The notes below the pieces were generated by a model. It worked only from the letters and a program-made list of their open reading frames with translations, was not told the origin of the DNA and did not search any database. Below, piece after piece: positions 8,239 through 17,229 of a stretch of DNA of 57,177 nucleotides. The stretch spans positions 1-57,177 of the forward strand of contig CAKOKU010000008.1 of assembly GCA_934095865.1 (NCBI GenBank), read 5' to 3'. Numbering within the stretch: the first letter of the stretch is position 1; every line of letters begins with the position of its first letter. Source of the stretch: an uncultured Bacilli bacterium (GTDB lineage Bacteria > Bacillota_I > Bacilli_A > RF39 > UBA660). The translations under genes were made by a program, and so were the position numbers.

Positions 8239-9454
8239 TTCTTTCGATGGCGGTTGAATCACTTAATAGATTGGAGGCTTTGATTATGCTGTTTTTACCA
8301 TATTTTTCTTTAATGGCATCAACTGTATCATTTAGTTTTTTGTTATCTTCCATAGTCTTAACATTACTGAATAAATTGAGCTGGATGGATGAGGCATCAA
8401 CTAAAGCACCAGCAACAACGCTAACCTTGCGAATGGGATTATCGTCGTAATATTTGTCAAAAATATTTGAACAAACTTGAAAAAATTCGCCTTCATCTAT
8501 GGTAGGATTAACCTTCATACTGTGATAAAAACCACCACCGACATCTATACTATACCCAATACCAAGACCAATTATACTTGCTTGTTTATTATTTTTACGT
8601 AATCTACGACAAATTACTTCAATTGTTTCCCGAATGATTATTTTGATATTATTTCCATTGTAATCTTTGAAAAGAACTTGACTGGCAGAATAACTACTAT
8701 TTTTAGGTGGCATTTTAAAATCACTTATAGTTGAATTATCAATGCCATTGGCGTGTTCAAATAATTCTTCCCCCAGAATCCCAAAACGTTTTATTAATTC
8801 TTCTTTTTTAAAGTTAGCTATATCTCCAACTTTATAAAGTCCTAAAGCATTAAGTCTAACTTCTAATCTTTTACCAATGGACCACATTTTAGATAAAGGA
8901 GTGATGGGCCACAGTTTAGTTTTAACATCATCATAAGTCCATTTAGCAATACCATCTTTATATTTTTTGGCTTCGGTATCCATAGCTATTTTAGCCAGTA
9001 ACATATTTGGGCCAATTCCACAGTTAGCTGTTAATCCTGTTTTCTTGGTGATTGTTTTCAAAATTTCTTTTGCTAAGGCAACGTCAGTTTTATTATACAT
9101 TTTTAAATAATGGGTTACGTCTAGGAAGCATTCGTCAATGGAATAGACATGTAGATCTTCTTCACTAACGAAATCCAGATAAATACCGATGATTTCTTTA
9201 CTTTTAGCGACATATAAACTCATTCTTGGTTTTACAATTTCGTACTTTATCCAAGGGGGAATTTCATAAAGTCTAGTTCGTGATTTAATGCCTTTATTTT
9301 TTAAATAAGGTGTTATGGCAAGAGTAATGGCACCTTTCCCTTGGTTAGGATTAGCCACTACTAATGGGGTTGTAAAAGGGTTAATATTTCTTTCAACACA
9401 CTCACATGAGGCATAAAAGCTTTTTAAATCTATACACATTATATGTCTTTCCAT
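8210..9454 (-). CDS. Y-family DNA polymerase (UvrX/UmuC-like)
   Basis: 414-residue translesion polymerase. The palm begins with the metal-binding MCIDLKSFYASCE (D9), and the second acidic pair is in YSIDECFLD (D107, E108). The segment TGLTANCGIGPNMLLAKIA is the conserved thumb-adjacent region, and KMWSIGKRLEVRLNALG is the helix-hairpin-helix. The C-terminal little-finger domain is present, so it is full length. The closest type is the Gram-positive UvrX/YqjW group, consistent with the overlapping yolD-like gene. It would copy damaged DNA at low fidelity. I see no LexA-type box upstream. The start could also be the ATG at 9439. Confidence 0.92.
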   Translation of the reverse strand: MERHIMCIDLKSFYASCECVERNINPFTTPLVVANPNQGKGAITLAITPYLKNKGIKSRTRLYEIPPWIKYEIVKPRMSLYVAKSKEIIGIYLDFVSEEDLHVYSIDECFLDVTHYLKMYNKTDVALAKEILKTITKKTGLTANCGIGPNMLLAKIAMDTEAKKYKDGIAKWTYDDVKTKLWPITPLSKMWSIGKRLEVRLNALGLYKVGDIANFKKEELIKRFGILGEELFEHANGIDNSTISDFKMPPKNSSYSASQVLFKDYNGNNIKIIIRETIEVICRRLRKNNKQASIIGLGIGYSIDVGGGFYHSMKVNPTIDEGEFFQVCSNIFDKYYDDNPIRKVSVVAGALVDASSIQLNLFSNVKTMEDNKKLNDTVDAIKEKYGKNSIIKASNLLSDSTAIERNGKIGGHSA

Positions 9455-9593
9455 GGCCTTACATAATCAATATAAGATTATTCTTAATTGATTTTCTCCT
9501 GTTATTCCTTATTATACACAATATTTTTCTTTATAATTAAAAAATATAGAATTTCGTTTATATTATTTATTCTTGATAAAATATTTTAATATC

Positions 9594-9633
9594 AAAAAAC
9601 CTCATTTCTGTTTATTTTAAGAAACAAGGTTTA
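9594..9633 (-). terminator. Terminator after the lipoprotein gene
   Basis: On the minus strand, stem AAACCTTGTTTCT / AGAAATGAGGTTT (few mismatches) around TAAAATAAAC, followed by T-run. Confidence 0.8.
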
Positions 9634-9645
9634 TATTATTTATAT

Positions 9646-10512
9646 CTACATTATGAAGCGATTATTATTATCAGTGTTTTCGGTATCAGTATTATTTATT
9701 TGTTGCTCTTCTTCTTTAAGTCTACTTTTAGCTAATTTCTTTTCCATTTTACGTTGAGCTCTAACATAACGATTTTTTTTGATTTTCTTGAAGGTATCAC
9801 TAATCCACATAAGAGTTCTTACAATTGTACTAAGAATAATAAGTCCTAAAAGACCAATACCTACATATAGCATGTATAACATAGGTTTGTTGTAAGCCTC
9901 AAAAGTAAATGTTATATTACTAGGGTTAGTATAAATGTTATCAAATTGCCAAGTCAAAGTTTTTTTATCTGCACTGATGCTGGTGGCATTTGAAGTTATT
10001 ACTTCACTTGGAAGCTCTAGAGAAAAACTATAAGAAAGTACGGGAGTCGTAACCATATTAGTTAAAATATTAGGATTTTCTTGTAAAGCTTCACTTAGAT
10101 TAACCGAAAAATTGGCTTCATATTGATTTTTTAATACACCATCAGTTCTTTTGAAGATATATAATTCATCTTGAACATTACTATATAACAGGCTAAGTAA
10201 ATTAATTTTTAAATCTTCACTACTACTTATGGTATCAATATCTTTAACATTGGTACTTATTTTGTAACCAAAATTATTATCATCTTCATAATCGGTAACG
10301 CTATAACCATTATTCTCTAAGTTATTAATATTTTTAGAACTAAACAAATCATTAAAGGTTTTATTACCTAAGTAATTTTTATCCAAACTTATAATATAAG
10401 ATAAATTCATACTTTTATCTTTATTAATTTTCATCGTAGTATTTACATTACTACATCCACTAACTAGTAACACTAGGCTTAACGCAATAATAAACAATTT
10501 ACATCTTTTCAT
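9646..10512 (-). CDS. Membrane-anchored lipoprotein, LppM-like
   Basis: 288 residues with a type II signal peptide: basic MKRCK, a hydrophobic core, lipobox LVSGC (lipidated C20). The mature part starts NVNTTMKINKDKSMNLSY, the pattern of LppM-type beta-rich lipoprotein domains, and is followed by a single membrane helix at about 213-236 (GIGLLGLIILSTIV) and a Lys/Arg-rich cytosolic tail with a poly-Asn end. It would be both lipidated and membrane-spanning. It lies 18 bases after the RDD gene and ends at a terminator, so the two genes form one operon. Function unknown. Confidence 0.72.
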   Translation of the reverse strand: MKRCKLFIIALSLVLLVSGCSNVNTTMKINKDKSMNLSYIISLDKNYLGNKTFNDLFSSKNINNLENNGYSVTDYEDDNNFGYKISTNVKDIDTISSSEDLKINLLSLLYSNVQDELYIFKRTDGVLKNQYEANFSVNLSEALQENPNILTNMVTTPVLSYSFSLELPSEVITSNATSISADKKTLTWQFDNIYTNPSNITFTFEAYNKPMLYMLYVGIGLLGLIILSTIVRTLMWISDTFKKIKKNRYVRAQRKMEKKLAKSRLKEEEQQINNTDTENTDNNNRFIM

Positions 10513-10530
10513 TTTGACCTCTTTTTATTC

Positions 10531-11283
10531 TTATTTTATAAATTCAACTTTAGTTTTAGCTAAATAATCATGAATTCCCCTATTTTCTTTATTTAATAAT
10601 GTACTTAAGACAACAGCAAACTCGATTACCCACTCTATTATCATTATGATATTACTAACTTCAAGAATTTTTTCTGGACCTACTATGAAAGGAGTGATTA
10701 AATTTAAGAAGTAAATACCAATATTATAAACAATAACACTTCTTATTAAATACTGAATGGCGTTTGGAGTCGTATTGTTGATTGTAGTTATTTCTAAGTT
10801 CATTAGTTTTTTACCTAAGGTTTGACCTTTGGTTATAATATTAAAGCCAACAAAATATAGTAAGTAAATGATGATATAAACAAGATAAGTATACCAAGCA
10901 CTTCTTTGATAATTATAATAAACAGTTGGTTGTTTTTCTTTATATATTTCGTCAACTTTATTTAGGATATTTTCGTATTCTTCTTCGTCTATTTTAGAAT
11001 CAGAATAAGCATCAACAAATAGATAAGAAAAATTTTGGTTGTCTTTAATTAGTTTTGTATATTCCTCTTCACTTATTTCTTTATCTTCATAATAGTTTTG
11101 GAAATAAACAGTTGATGTTGCATAATCCATAGTTAAAGCTAGATATTCTTTGGTGTCGGCACTTTGTTTATCATAAACTGGGTTTAAGTATTTAATATTG
11201 GTTATACAAAATATTAGTAAATACACAATACTGGCATCAATAAAAAAGGCCGCTAAGCGTTTAATTAGATATTTATAGTTCAT
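10531..11283 (-). CDS. RDD-family membrane protein
   Basis: 250-residue integral membrane protein. The first helix contains AFFIDASIVYLL, the RDD-family first motif (R/A...D), followed by an unusual charged loop of about 80 residues rich in Glu/Asp/Tyr. Then come further helices, the family motif KGQTLGKKLMNLEI, and a C-terminal NRGIHDYLAKTKV. RDD proteins are small membrane proteins of mostly unknown role; some have been linked to ion transport. It has its own strong promoter and is the first gene before the lipoprotein. Confidence 0.82.
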   Translation of the reverse strand: MNYKYLIKRLAAFFIDASIVYLLIFCITNIKYLNPVYDKQSADTKEYLALTMDYATSTVYFQNYYEDKEISEEEYTKLIKDNQNFSYLFVDAYSDSKIDEEEYENILNKVDEIYKEKQPTVYYNYQRSAWYTYLVYIIIYLLYFVGFNIITKGQTLGKKLMNLEITTINNTTPNAIQYLIRSVIVYNIGIYFLNLITPFIVGPEKILEVSNIIMIIEWVIEFAVVLSTLLNKENRGIHDYLAKTKVEFIK

Positions 11284-11305
11284 ATTTTTTATTCCTCTCT
11301 AAAAA

Positions 11306-11335
11306 ATTATATCATGTTCTAAAAGAAGTATTCAA
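11306..11335 (-). promoter_or_regulatory. Promoter of the RDD-lipoprotein operon
   Basis: On the minus strand, TTGAAT, 18 bases, TATAAT, with an extended TGA just upstream of the -10 box. GAGAGGAAT follows as ribosome site. Confidence 0.75.
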
Positions 11336-11357
11336 TTTATTTTGGCATATTTTGCAA

Positions 11358-11392
11358 GAAAAAAACTACTGATAAAATATTTTAACAATAGT
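11358..11392 (-). terminator. Terminator of the second ABC cassette
   Basis: On the minus strand, stem ACTATTG / CAGTAGT with inner self-complementary TTAAAATATTTTA, then seven T. Confidence 0.75.
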
Positions 11393-11457
11393 CTAATTAT
11401 TTTTCTTTAAATATAATAAATTATGATTATCATTATAATTAAAATTAAATCTAGAAA

Positions 11458-12066
11458 TTAACAATTACGAATATCTAATTTTAAATAAAATAGCAATTCT
11501 ATTGTGATGCCGATTACTAAAAATATCCAATCTAACTTAAAGTTTAAATACAAAAAAATCATTAATAATAGCAATAAAATTAATTTTTTATTTTTAAAAT
11601 TGCTTATAAAAATTGGCATATTACAAATTAAGCACTCTATAATTAGCACTTTTAGTAAATAAATAATATTTAAATTTGTAGAATTCACATGTAAAAGAAA
11701 GCAAAGTAAAAATTGCAATATATTAAAATATAGTACGTTTAAAAAAGTATTTGTGAATAATATTGTCCAAATATGATAATTACTTGCTCTACTAGTTAAA
11801 TAACACAGGCTATATTTAGATAAAAAATTATAATTACTAAGAGTTAAATATATCAAAAAGAAAATGATAAACAATTTATTAGTTAAAGACAGTACGTCAA
11901 TAAAATCAATCTTTGATGTTCCAAAAACAAAATTTGTTATGTTGCAATTTGGGCTTAATATCTGATAGGATTTAATTAAAAAAGTTTCGATTATAAGAAA
12001 CAGTAAATATTTTTTAATAACAATTTTTAAAAGTTCCTTTCTTAAAGGGAAAAATAACTTACGCAT
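11458..12066 (-). CDS. ABC-2-type membrane protein, cassette 2, third permease
   Basis: 202 residues, about six hydrophobic helices, little else. I start it at the ATG at 12066 (MRKLFFPLRKELLK) because GAGGT precedes it and the overlap with the preceding gene is then 8 bases; a longer reading from 12102 has no ribosome site. It matches the cassette-1 gene at 4600-5211 in length, position and topology (both have LLK...I...F at the start and a Phe/Leu-rich second helix). It would be a membrane component of the exporter. Confidence 0.62.
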   Translation of the reverse strand: MRKLFFPLRKELLKIVIKKYLLFLIIETFLIKSYQILSPNCNITNFVFGTSKIDFIDVLSLTNKLFIIFFLIYLTLSNYNFLSKYSLCYLTSRASNYHIWTILFTNTFLNVLYFNILQFLLCFLLHVNSTNLNIIYLLKVLIIECLICNMPIFISNFKNKKLILLLLLMIFLYLNFKLDWIFLVIGITIELLFYLKLDIRNC

Positions 12067-12799
12067 TATAACCTCGAAACATATTTTTAAAAAATATTCC
12101 AATTATTTTTTCAAAGACATAATAAACAGAAATTATTCCAGCACTAACATAAACTTCAGACAAAAAATTAGGATAATTAGGATATGATAAATAATAAACA
12201 AAGTTAAAATTAACATTTCCTACTAAAAATCTGAAAGAATAATTAAAAGAAAAAGCTAATAGGTCTAAAAGGATAAAACCAATATATATAAATGATATTT
12301 TTTTAAATTTAGAATTATAGATATAAAATACAACAATAGAAACGAAATAAAAAATAATAAATAATCTTAATAAATAAAAAGAAAAATATAACATATCACT
12401 CATTCCATAACAATATGTATTTGTAAATATTAATGATTTAGTTCTAATCGCCACCAGTATAATTGATATCACAGTTAAAATTAAAAAACAATAAGCATTG
12501 ATAATAAGGGTTATATATTTACACTCTGAGATATAAGTATCATAATCAGAAAGTCTTTTAATAAAATTATTATTATTGAACAGGAATTTACTCAAATAAA
12601 GAATATTACTGACAAACAGTAAAAAGAATAAAAGCAAAAAATAAGTATTTACAAAAGCATAATTTAATGACGTTGAAAATGGCAAATCTTTTTTTACGCC
12701 AGTTATTACTAAAAAACTGGCAATTAACATTATTATAGATAAAAACTTAAAATAAATAGTTTTATTAAAATAGCTAATAATTTTACTTGCTTTTTTCAT
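12059..12799 (-). CDS. ABC-2-type membrane protein, cassette 2, second permease
   Basis: 246 residues with six or so membrane helices. The start is the ATG at 12799 (MKKASKIISYF). This gives the same 17-base overlap with the ATPase gene that the cassette-1 counterpart shows and removes an implausible 19-residue extension. Start, end and several helices resemble the protein at 5213-5920. The predicted role is the membrane channel of the second exporter. Confidence 0.65.
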   Translation of the reverse strand: MKKASKIISYFNKTIYFKFLSIIMLIASFLVITGVKKDLPFSTSLNYAFVNTYFLLLFFLLFVSNILYLSKFLFNNNNFIKRLSDYDTYISECKYITLIINAYCFLILTVISIILVAIRTKSLIFTNTYCYGMSDMLYFSFYLLRLFIIFYFVSIVVFYIYNSKFKKISFIYIGFILLDLLAFSFNYSFRFLVGNVNFNFVYYLSYPNYPNFLSEVYVSAGIISVYYVFEKIIGIFFKNMFRGYNA

Positions 12800-13421
12800 A
12801 AAAAGATCCGTCTTCCAAATAAAGAACTTTATCTGCAAAATTTTCAATATCATCACTTATGTGCGTCGTTATAATTATCAATTTATCATTGTTTCGCATT
12901 TTTTTTAGATAATCTTTTATTTTTACTACGGACTGCCTATCAATTCCATTAAATGGTTCATCTAGAAGTATTATATTAGGATTTTCCATAAAAGCCTGCG
13001 CTAGACTTAATTTTTGTTTCATTCCTAAAGAATATTTTCCATATTTCTTATCTTTATCTTGTTCTAAATTAACGATTCTCATGGTGTTTAAAATTTCTTC
13101 ATCATTAACTTTTTTCTGTAAGCTGGCAAGCAATTTTAAGTTATCAAAGCCTGTCAAATCGCTGATAAAGGCTGGAGATTCAATTACTATACCGACGTTT
13201 TCTGGAAATTTCTTTTCTTTATTATAATTTATATTGTTAAATAGAATCTCCCCACTATCTTCTAAATATAAACCTACTATCATTTTAAGAAGCACACTTT
13301 TTCCACTACCATTGCGGCCAACTATTCCATAAATCTTTCCTGATTCAAACTCTATATTTAAATTTGAAAAAACAACATCATTGTTAAATTTTTTACTCAA
13401 ATCTTTGATTTTTATTTTCAT
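12783..13421 (-). CDS. ABC transporter ATPase, cassette 2
   Basis: 212 residues, the same length as the cassette-1 ATPase and similar throughout. Walker A GRNGSGKS is near 35-42, the signature YSLGMKQ near 130 and Walker B IILLDEP near 153, and a switch histidine lies in TTHISDD. Both ATPases share LDEPFNGIDR after Walker B. The ATG overlaps the upstream permease stop by 4 bases. It powers the second exporter. Confidence 0.92.
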   Translation of the reverse strand: MKIKIKDLSKKFNNDVVFSNLNIEFESGKIYGIVGRNGSGKSVLLKMIVGLYLEDSGEILFNNINYNKEKKFPENVGIVIESPAFISDLTGFDNLKLLASLQKKVNDEEILNTMRIVNLEQDKDKKYGKYSLGMKQKLSLAQAFMENPNIILLDEPFNGIDRQSVVKIKDYLKKMRNNDKLIIITTHISDDIENFADKVLYLEDGSFYEKSK

Positions 13422-14335
13422 TTTTGTTTTTCACTTCCCTTTTCAATGTACATCATAAATTTTTCTTTATTTTTAAAGCTCAACCAAAATACTAATAGTA
13501 AGATTCCTAATATAATTAATCTAATTGTGATATATAAACTAAAATTAGGAACATTGGCGAAATTCATAAAATTCATTATTTCAAAATAACTACTGATATC
13601 AAGTTTTAAAATATTAGAGCCTATAAATACTCCGAAAAACAAATAAGAAATAATTTCCAAAACCAAATAAACAAGATAGCTGATGATAATACTAATATAA
13701 TAATTATTGACAATTCTTAATGAAATCAAGCTAAGCTCTGAAAAAATAAAAGTCATTGTAAAAATATTAATTAAATAAACAGCAAAAAAGGAAACGCCTA
13801 TTTTTAAGTATTCTATTGGAAAATTGGCTAAAGATGGGTCAAATAAACTAATATCAAATTTGGTTGTCGCTAAAGCAAAGCACTCTAAAATAAGAAAAAT
13901 AAATGGTACAATTATTAGAATTGAATATATAAAGGCTTGTTTTAATAAATTAAGTTTAAATTTTTTATAATCTTGTCTAACTAAAATATACTTAAGTTCA
14001 CCATTATTTAAAGTTTTACATATATTTTTCAGCAAAATTATAGGCATAATTAAAGCTAAAGAAATATTTAAATATGAAATCACAGAATCATTAACTAGAT
14101 AGTAAAATATTATGTAACCATCAAATGTACCTTGGACTTTACCATTACTTTTGTATTCTACGCAATAACTTTTATCTAAATATTCTTCTTCATCACATAT
14201 TTTTGCATACATTTTATTGACATCAATCATGTCTATATATTTATATTTAAAATCAAATAGCAAATAGAAACTACCAACTAAAAATAAAATTATATCAAAG
14301 ATAATCATTGGAAAATAACTCGATTTAATCTTCAT
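13418..14335 (-). CDS. ABC-2-type membrane protein, cassette 2, first permease
   Basis: 305 residues; N-terminal helix, an external loop with paired cysteines (C-DEEEYLDKSY-C), then about five helices. The ATG at 14335 follows GGAGG at 8 bases, so the longer reading from a TTG at 14350, which lies inside that ribosome site, is wrong. Paralogous to the cassette-1 first permease, including YIDM near the N-terminus and RIVNNYYxxI in the fourth helix region. It is translated just after the small exported protein at 14380-14832. Confidence 0.68.
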   Translation of the reverse strand: MKIKSSYFPMIIFDIILFLVGSFYLLFDFKYKYIDMIDVNKMYAKICDEEEYLDKSYCVEYKSNGKVQGTFDGYIIFYYLVNDSVISYLNISLALIMPIILLKNICKTLNNGELKYILVRQDYKKFKLNLLKQAFIYSILIIVPFIFLILECFALATTKFDISLFDPSLANFPIEYLKIGVSFFAVYLINIFTMTFIFSELSLISLRIVNNYYISIIISYLVYLVLEIISYLFFGVFIGSNILKLDISSYFEIMNFMNFANVPNFSLYITIRLIILGILLLVFWLSFKNKEKFMMYIEKGSEKQK

Positions 14336-14379
14336 ATGTAATTCCTCCAAAAAAATGTAGATTAGTAGAGGAATTTTTA

Positions 14380-14832
14380 TTACTTCATATAAGTTTCATC
14401 AAGATACCAAGTACCAGTATGAGTTGCAGTAGTTGGTCCCCATGAATTTCGCTTAAAAGCTATAATATAATCAGCTTTAAATGTCGAAACAGTAACATGA
14501 CCATCATCCTTTATCTCAGATGTAGATTTATCAGGAACAGTAACCCACAAAGATTGTACACCATTACAAGGTTCACTCTTGCATACAACAGCAACATCTA
14601 CTGATTCATATTTTGCACTTAAATCATTAATTGTAACTGCATTATAATAGTGTTGCGGTTCTTCTTTAACTTTTTTAACTTTGTCTTCAGTAACATATTG
14701 TCCACGAAAACTTGGCAATTTAATATGAGCAAATCCCATAAGTCCATCAATTGCCTGGCATGTAATAAAACCAAATGCAAATATAATTGCAAATGTACTT
14801 ATTATTCTATTGATTATTTTCTTAACTTTCAT
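14380..14832 (-). CDS. Small exported protein heading ABC cassette 2
   Basis: 150 residues. The N-terminus is basic (MKVKKIINR), followed by a hydrophobic segment at about 10-30 that could be a signal peptide or anchor. The remaining ~115 residues are predicted extracellular, beta-rich, with a close Cys pair (CKSEPC) near 84-89 and a Trp-rich end (NSWGPTTATHTGTWYLDE). I do not recognise a family. Position suggests it is the substrate, a receptor or an accessory of the exporter encoded just downstream. Cassette 1 has no equivalent. The start is supported by AGGAGA and a strong promoter. Confidence 0.6.
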   Translation of the reverse strand: MKVKKIINRIISTFAIIFAFGFITCQAIDGLMGFAHIKLPSFRGQYVTEDKVKKVKEEPQHYYNAVTINDLSAKYESVDVAVVCKSEPCNGVQSLWVTVPDKSTSEIKDDGHVTVSTFKADYIIAFKRNSWGPTTATHTGTWYLDETYMK

Positions 14833-14874
14833 ATAAACTCTCCTAAACCATAAACTCTCTACTAAACTAATAAA

Positions 14875-14903
14875 ATTATAACATTAACTATTTCAATTAA
14901 CAA
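14875..14903 (-). promoter_or_regulatory. Promoter of ABC cassette 2
   Basis: On the minus strand, TTGTTA, 17 bases, TATAAT with extended TGT. Transcribes the exported protein and the exporter genes. Confidence 0.75.
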
Positions 14904-15042
14904 CGGTGTTATTTATAATTTTTATTAAAATCTTGTTTGGCAATATTCTTCGATTTAAATTGATTAAAGTATTGAAATAATAAATTAATTAAATTCTAGT
15001 CTTTTTAAGATATTATAATTTGTAAATTAATGTTTTTTGCAA

Positions 15043-15067
15043 GAAAAAAGCCTACTTTTTAGTAAGC
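15043..15067 (-). terminator. Terminator of the ftsA-ftsZ-phosphoesterase operon
   Basis: On the minus strand, stem GCTTACT / AGTAGGC (one G-U) around AAAA, then TTTTTTC. Confidence 0.8.
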
Positions 15068-15128
15068 GTTCTTTTTTAGAATTTTTTAATTCAGTTTTTC
15101 TTTAAAGTAGTACATATTTTTGAGTATT

Positions 15129-16118
15129 CTATGTATTACTAATGTTTACTTCTACAATCTCACTATGTTTACTGGTTCTCACAGGGTTATGCCAAGCCCC
15201 AAGACCACTAGAAACGATTAAACGATTTTGCTTATAATAACCATATTTTACGAAATAATTAAGCGGCCAAAGCTGACCGGCATGGGTATGACCAGATAAT
15301 TGAATGATAATACGAGGATCTAAATTTTTTTCAATATTAGGCTGATGATCTAAAAGAATGATTTGTTTATCAAGGCCATAAATTAAAGAATTTAATGGTG
15401 CTCTACTCTTATCTTTTAAATCTCTTCTTCCTACTAAGTAATAGTTATTATTTATTAAAACTTTATTATCTAAAAGGGTGATAATACCAGCATTTAAAAA
15501 GGTATCTTTATGTTTTTCTGTTAATAAATCATGGTTGCCTTCAATATAATATATCCCATATTTAGTCGTAATAGTACCTAATTTGTTTATTACTTCCAAG
15601 ACGCGCTCTTCTTTTGAAAATTCATCAATTAAATCGCCACCAATTATAAAAACGTCATAATTTCTAGCACTCACAGTTTCAATTAATTTATTTAATTTTT
15701 TATTAGTTAGAGTTGATAAATGAATATCACTTATAAAGCCTAGAGTTGTACTGGAAGATAAATCTTTATTAGTAAGATTATAGGTTGTTGTCGTAATATT
15801 ACTAACATTAATTATCCCCAAAATGACTATTATAATGGGAATGATAAAAGTTAAATAAAAGGTTTTATCTAAATATTTATTCTTAATAAATAAATGACAA
15901 ATGAACCAAATAGTATTGCAAATTAAAACGTATATTATGTAGGAAGAAATAACCCATCTAAACAACAAGCACACTAAAACAATAGTGCAAACCATAATTC
16001 GTTCATTTCTTTTTTTCATAGGTTTTTGCATTTTATAATAGTTTTCTATATTTTTTATAGTTATAAGGGATGTTGTAACCCACAAAAAAAGAAGTATTAA
16101 AACGTGTATTATTGACAT
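15129..16118 (-). CDS. Membrane-anchored metallophosphoesterase
   Basis: 329 residues. The first ~110 hold four or so membrane helices. The C-terminal domain has all calcineurin-like metal ligands in order: SDIHLS (D131, H133), GGDLIDE near 160, GNHD near 195, and SGHTHAGQLWP near 277. This is the YkuE/YaeI type of membrane-associated phosphoesterase, some of which act on lipid-linked phosphate substrates. It lies 31 bases after ftsZ and before a terminator, so it is probably co-transcribed with the division genes. The specific substrate is unknown. Confidence 0.85.
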   Translation of the reverse strand: MSIIHVLILLFLWVTTSLITIKNIENYYKMQKPMKKRNERIMVCTIVLVCLLFRWVISSYIIYVLICNTIWFICHLFIKNKYLDKTFYLTFIIPIIIVILGIINVSNITTTTYNLTNKDLSSSTTLGFISDIHLSTLTNKKLNKLIETVSARNYDVFIIGGDLIDEFSKEERVLEVINKLGTITTKYGIYYIEGNHDLLTEKHKDTFLNAGIITLLDNKVLINNNYYLVGRRDLKDKSRAPLNSLIYGLDKQIILLDHQPNIEKNLDPRIIIQLSGHTHAGQLWPLNYFVKYGYYKQNRLIVSSGLGAWHNPVRTSKHSEIVEVNISNT

Positions 16119-16149
16119 ATAAACCGCCTTTTTTTCTTACTTCTTTAAA

Positions 16150-17217
16150 TTAATATCTATCTCTGCTTCTTAAGAATGGAGGAATATCTATATCACCATC
16201 ATCCTCATTTTCTTCTTTAGTATTGTAGGAATCCATATTGGTATAATCACCGTCAGTATCATAATCATTATTATCATCAAAACCGGTTGCAATAACGGTA
16301 ACAATGACTTCATCATTTAAGTTTTCATTAATAACGGCACCAAAGATAGTGTTTATATCTGTATTGGCAGCATTTCTGACAACTTCCGCAGCATCTTCGG
16401 CTTCAAATAAAGTTAGGGAGTTACCACCAGTAATATTAATTATAGCATCTGTTGCCCCATCAATTGTAGTTTCTAAAAGTGGAGAAGAAACGGCTTGGCG
16501 AGCAGCTTCAACGGCTCTATTTTCACCAACACCAATACCAATTCCTATAATGGCATTGCCTCTTTTTGACATAATAGTTTTAACATCAGCAAAGTCTAAG
16601 TTTACTAAACCAGATACAGCAATTAAATCAGATATTGATTGAACGCCTCTTCTTAGGACATTATCTACTTCTTTAAAGGCTTCCATCATTGGAGTTGTTC
16701 TATCAATGATATCACGTAGACGATCATTAGGAATAACGATTATTGTATCAACATGATGTCTTAATTCTTCAATACCGATTTCGGCGTGATCCATTCTTTT
16801 TTTACCTTCAAAACGGAATGGTTTGGTAACAATACCAACGGTTAAAGCTCCTAAGTCTTGAGCAATTTCAGCAACAATGGGGGCAGCGCCAGTACCAGTG
16901 CCACCACCCATACCACAAGTAACAAAAACCATATCAGCGCCACTTAGAGCTTCTTCAATTTCTTTTTTGCTTTCAAGAGCGGCTTCACGGCCAACATCAG
17001 GATTAGCACCAGCTCCTAAACCACCAGTTATACTTTTACCTATTTGCAATTTAGTTTCAGCTTTACTAACATTTAGGACTTGTAAATCTGTATTGGCTAC
17101 TATAAACTCAACGCCTTGAACGCCCGACTCAATCATTCGGTTAACAGCATTACAACCACCGCCACCGACTCCTATTACTTTAATTTTTGCTATTTGATCC
17201 ATTTTCATCTCGTACAT
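16150..17217 (-). CDS. ftsZ: Cell division protein FtsZ
   Basis: 355-residue tubulin-like GTPase that forms the division ring. The GTP-binding glycine loop is GVGGGGCNAVNRM near 16-28, the tubulin signature GGGTGTG is at 104-110, and the catalytic T7 loop (VNLDFADVK) is near 205. The linker is acidic and short, and the C-terminal peptide DIDIPPFLRSR is the site that binds FtsA and other partners. The ATG at 17217 has AAGGAGAG at 8 bases. It follows ftsA by 12 bases. Intact and ordinary; its presence argues against an extreme reduced mollicute that has lost division genes. Confidence 0.98.
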   Translation of the reverse strand: MYEMKMDQIAKIKVIGVGGGGCNAVNRMIESGVQGVEFIVANTDLQVLNVSKAETKLQIGKSITGGLGAGANPDVGREAALESKKEIEEALSGADMVFVTCGMGGGTGTGAAPIVAEIAQDLGALTVGIVTKPFRFEGKKRMDHAEIGIEELRHHVDTIIVIPNDRLRDIIDRTTPMMEAFKEVDNVLRRGVQSISDLIAVSGLVNLDFADVKTIMSKRGNAIIGIGIGVGENRAVEAARQAVSSPLLETTIDGATDAIINITGGNSLTLFEAEDAAEVVRNAANTDINTIFGAVINENLNDEVIVTVIATGFDDNNDYDTDGDYTNMDSYNTKEENEDDGDIDIPPFLRSRDRY

Positions 17218-17229
17218 AATACACTCTCC

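Noticed and set aside
12799..12856. Longer N-terminus of the cassette-2 second permease
   Set aside because: The 57-base extension lacks a ribosome site and breaks the match with the cassette-1 counterpart.
14335..14350. TTG start for the cassette-2 first permease
   Set aside because: It would lie inside the GGAGG ribosome site of the ATG at 14335.
14380..14832. Lactococcin-972-like bacteriocin
   Set aside because: Size, exporter and Trp-rich end hint at it, but the family motifs are not there.
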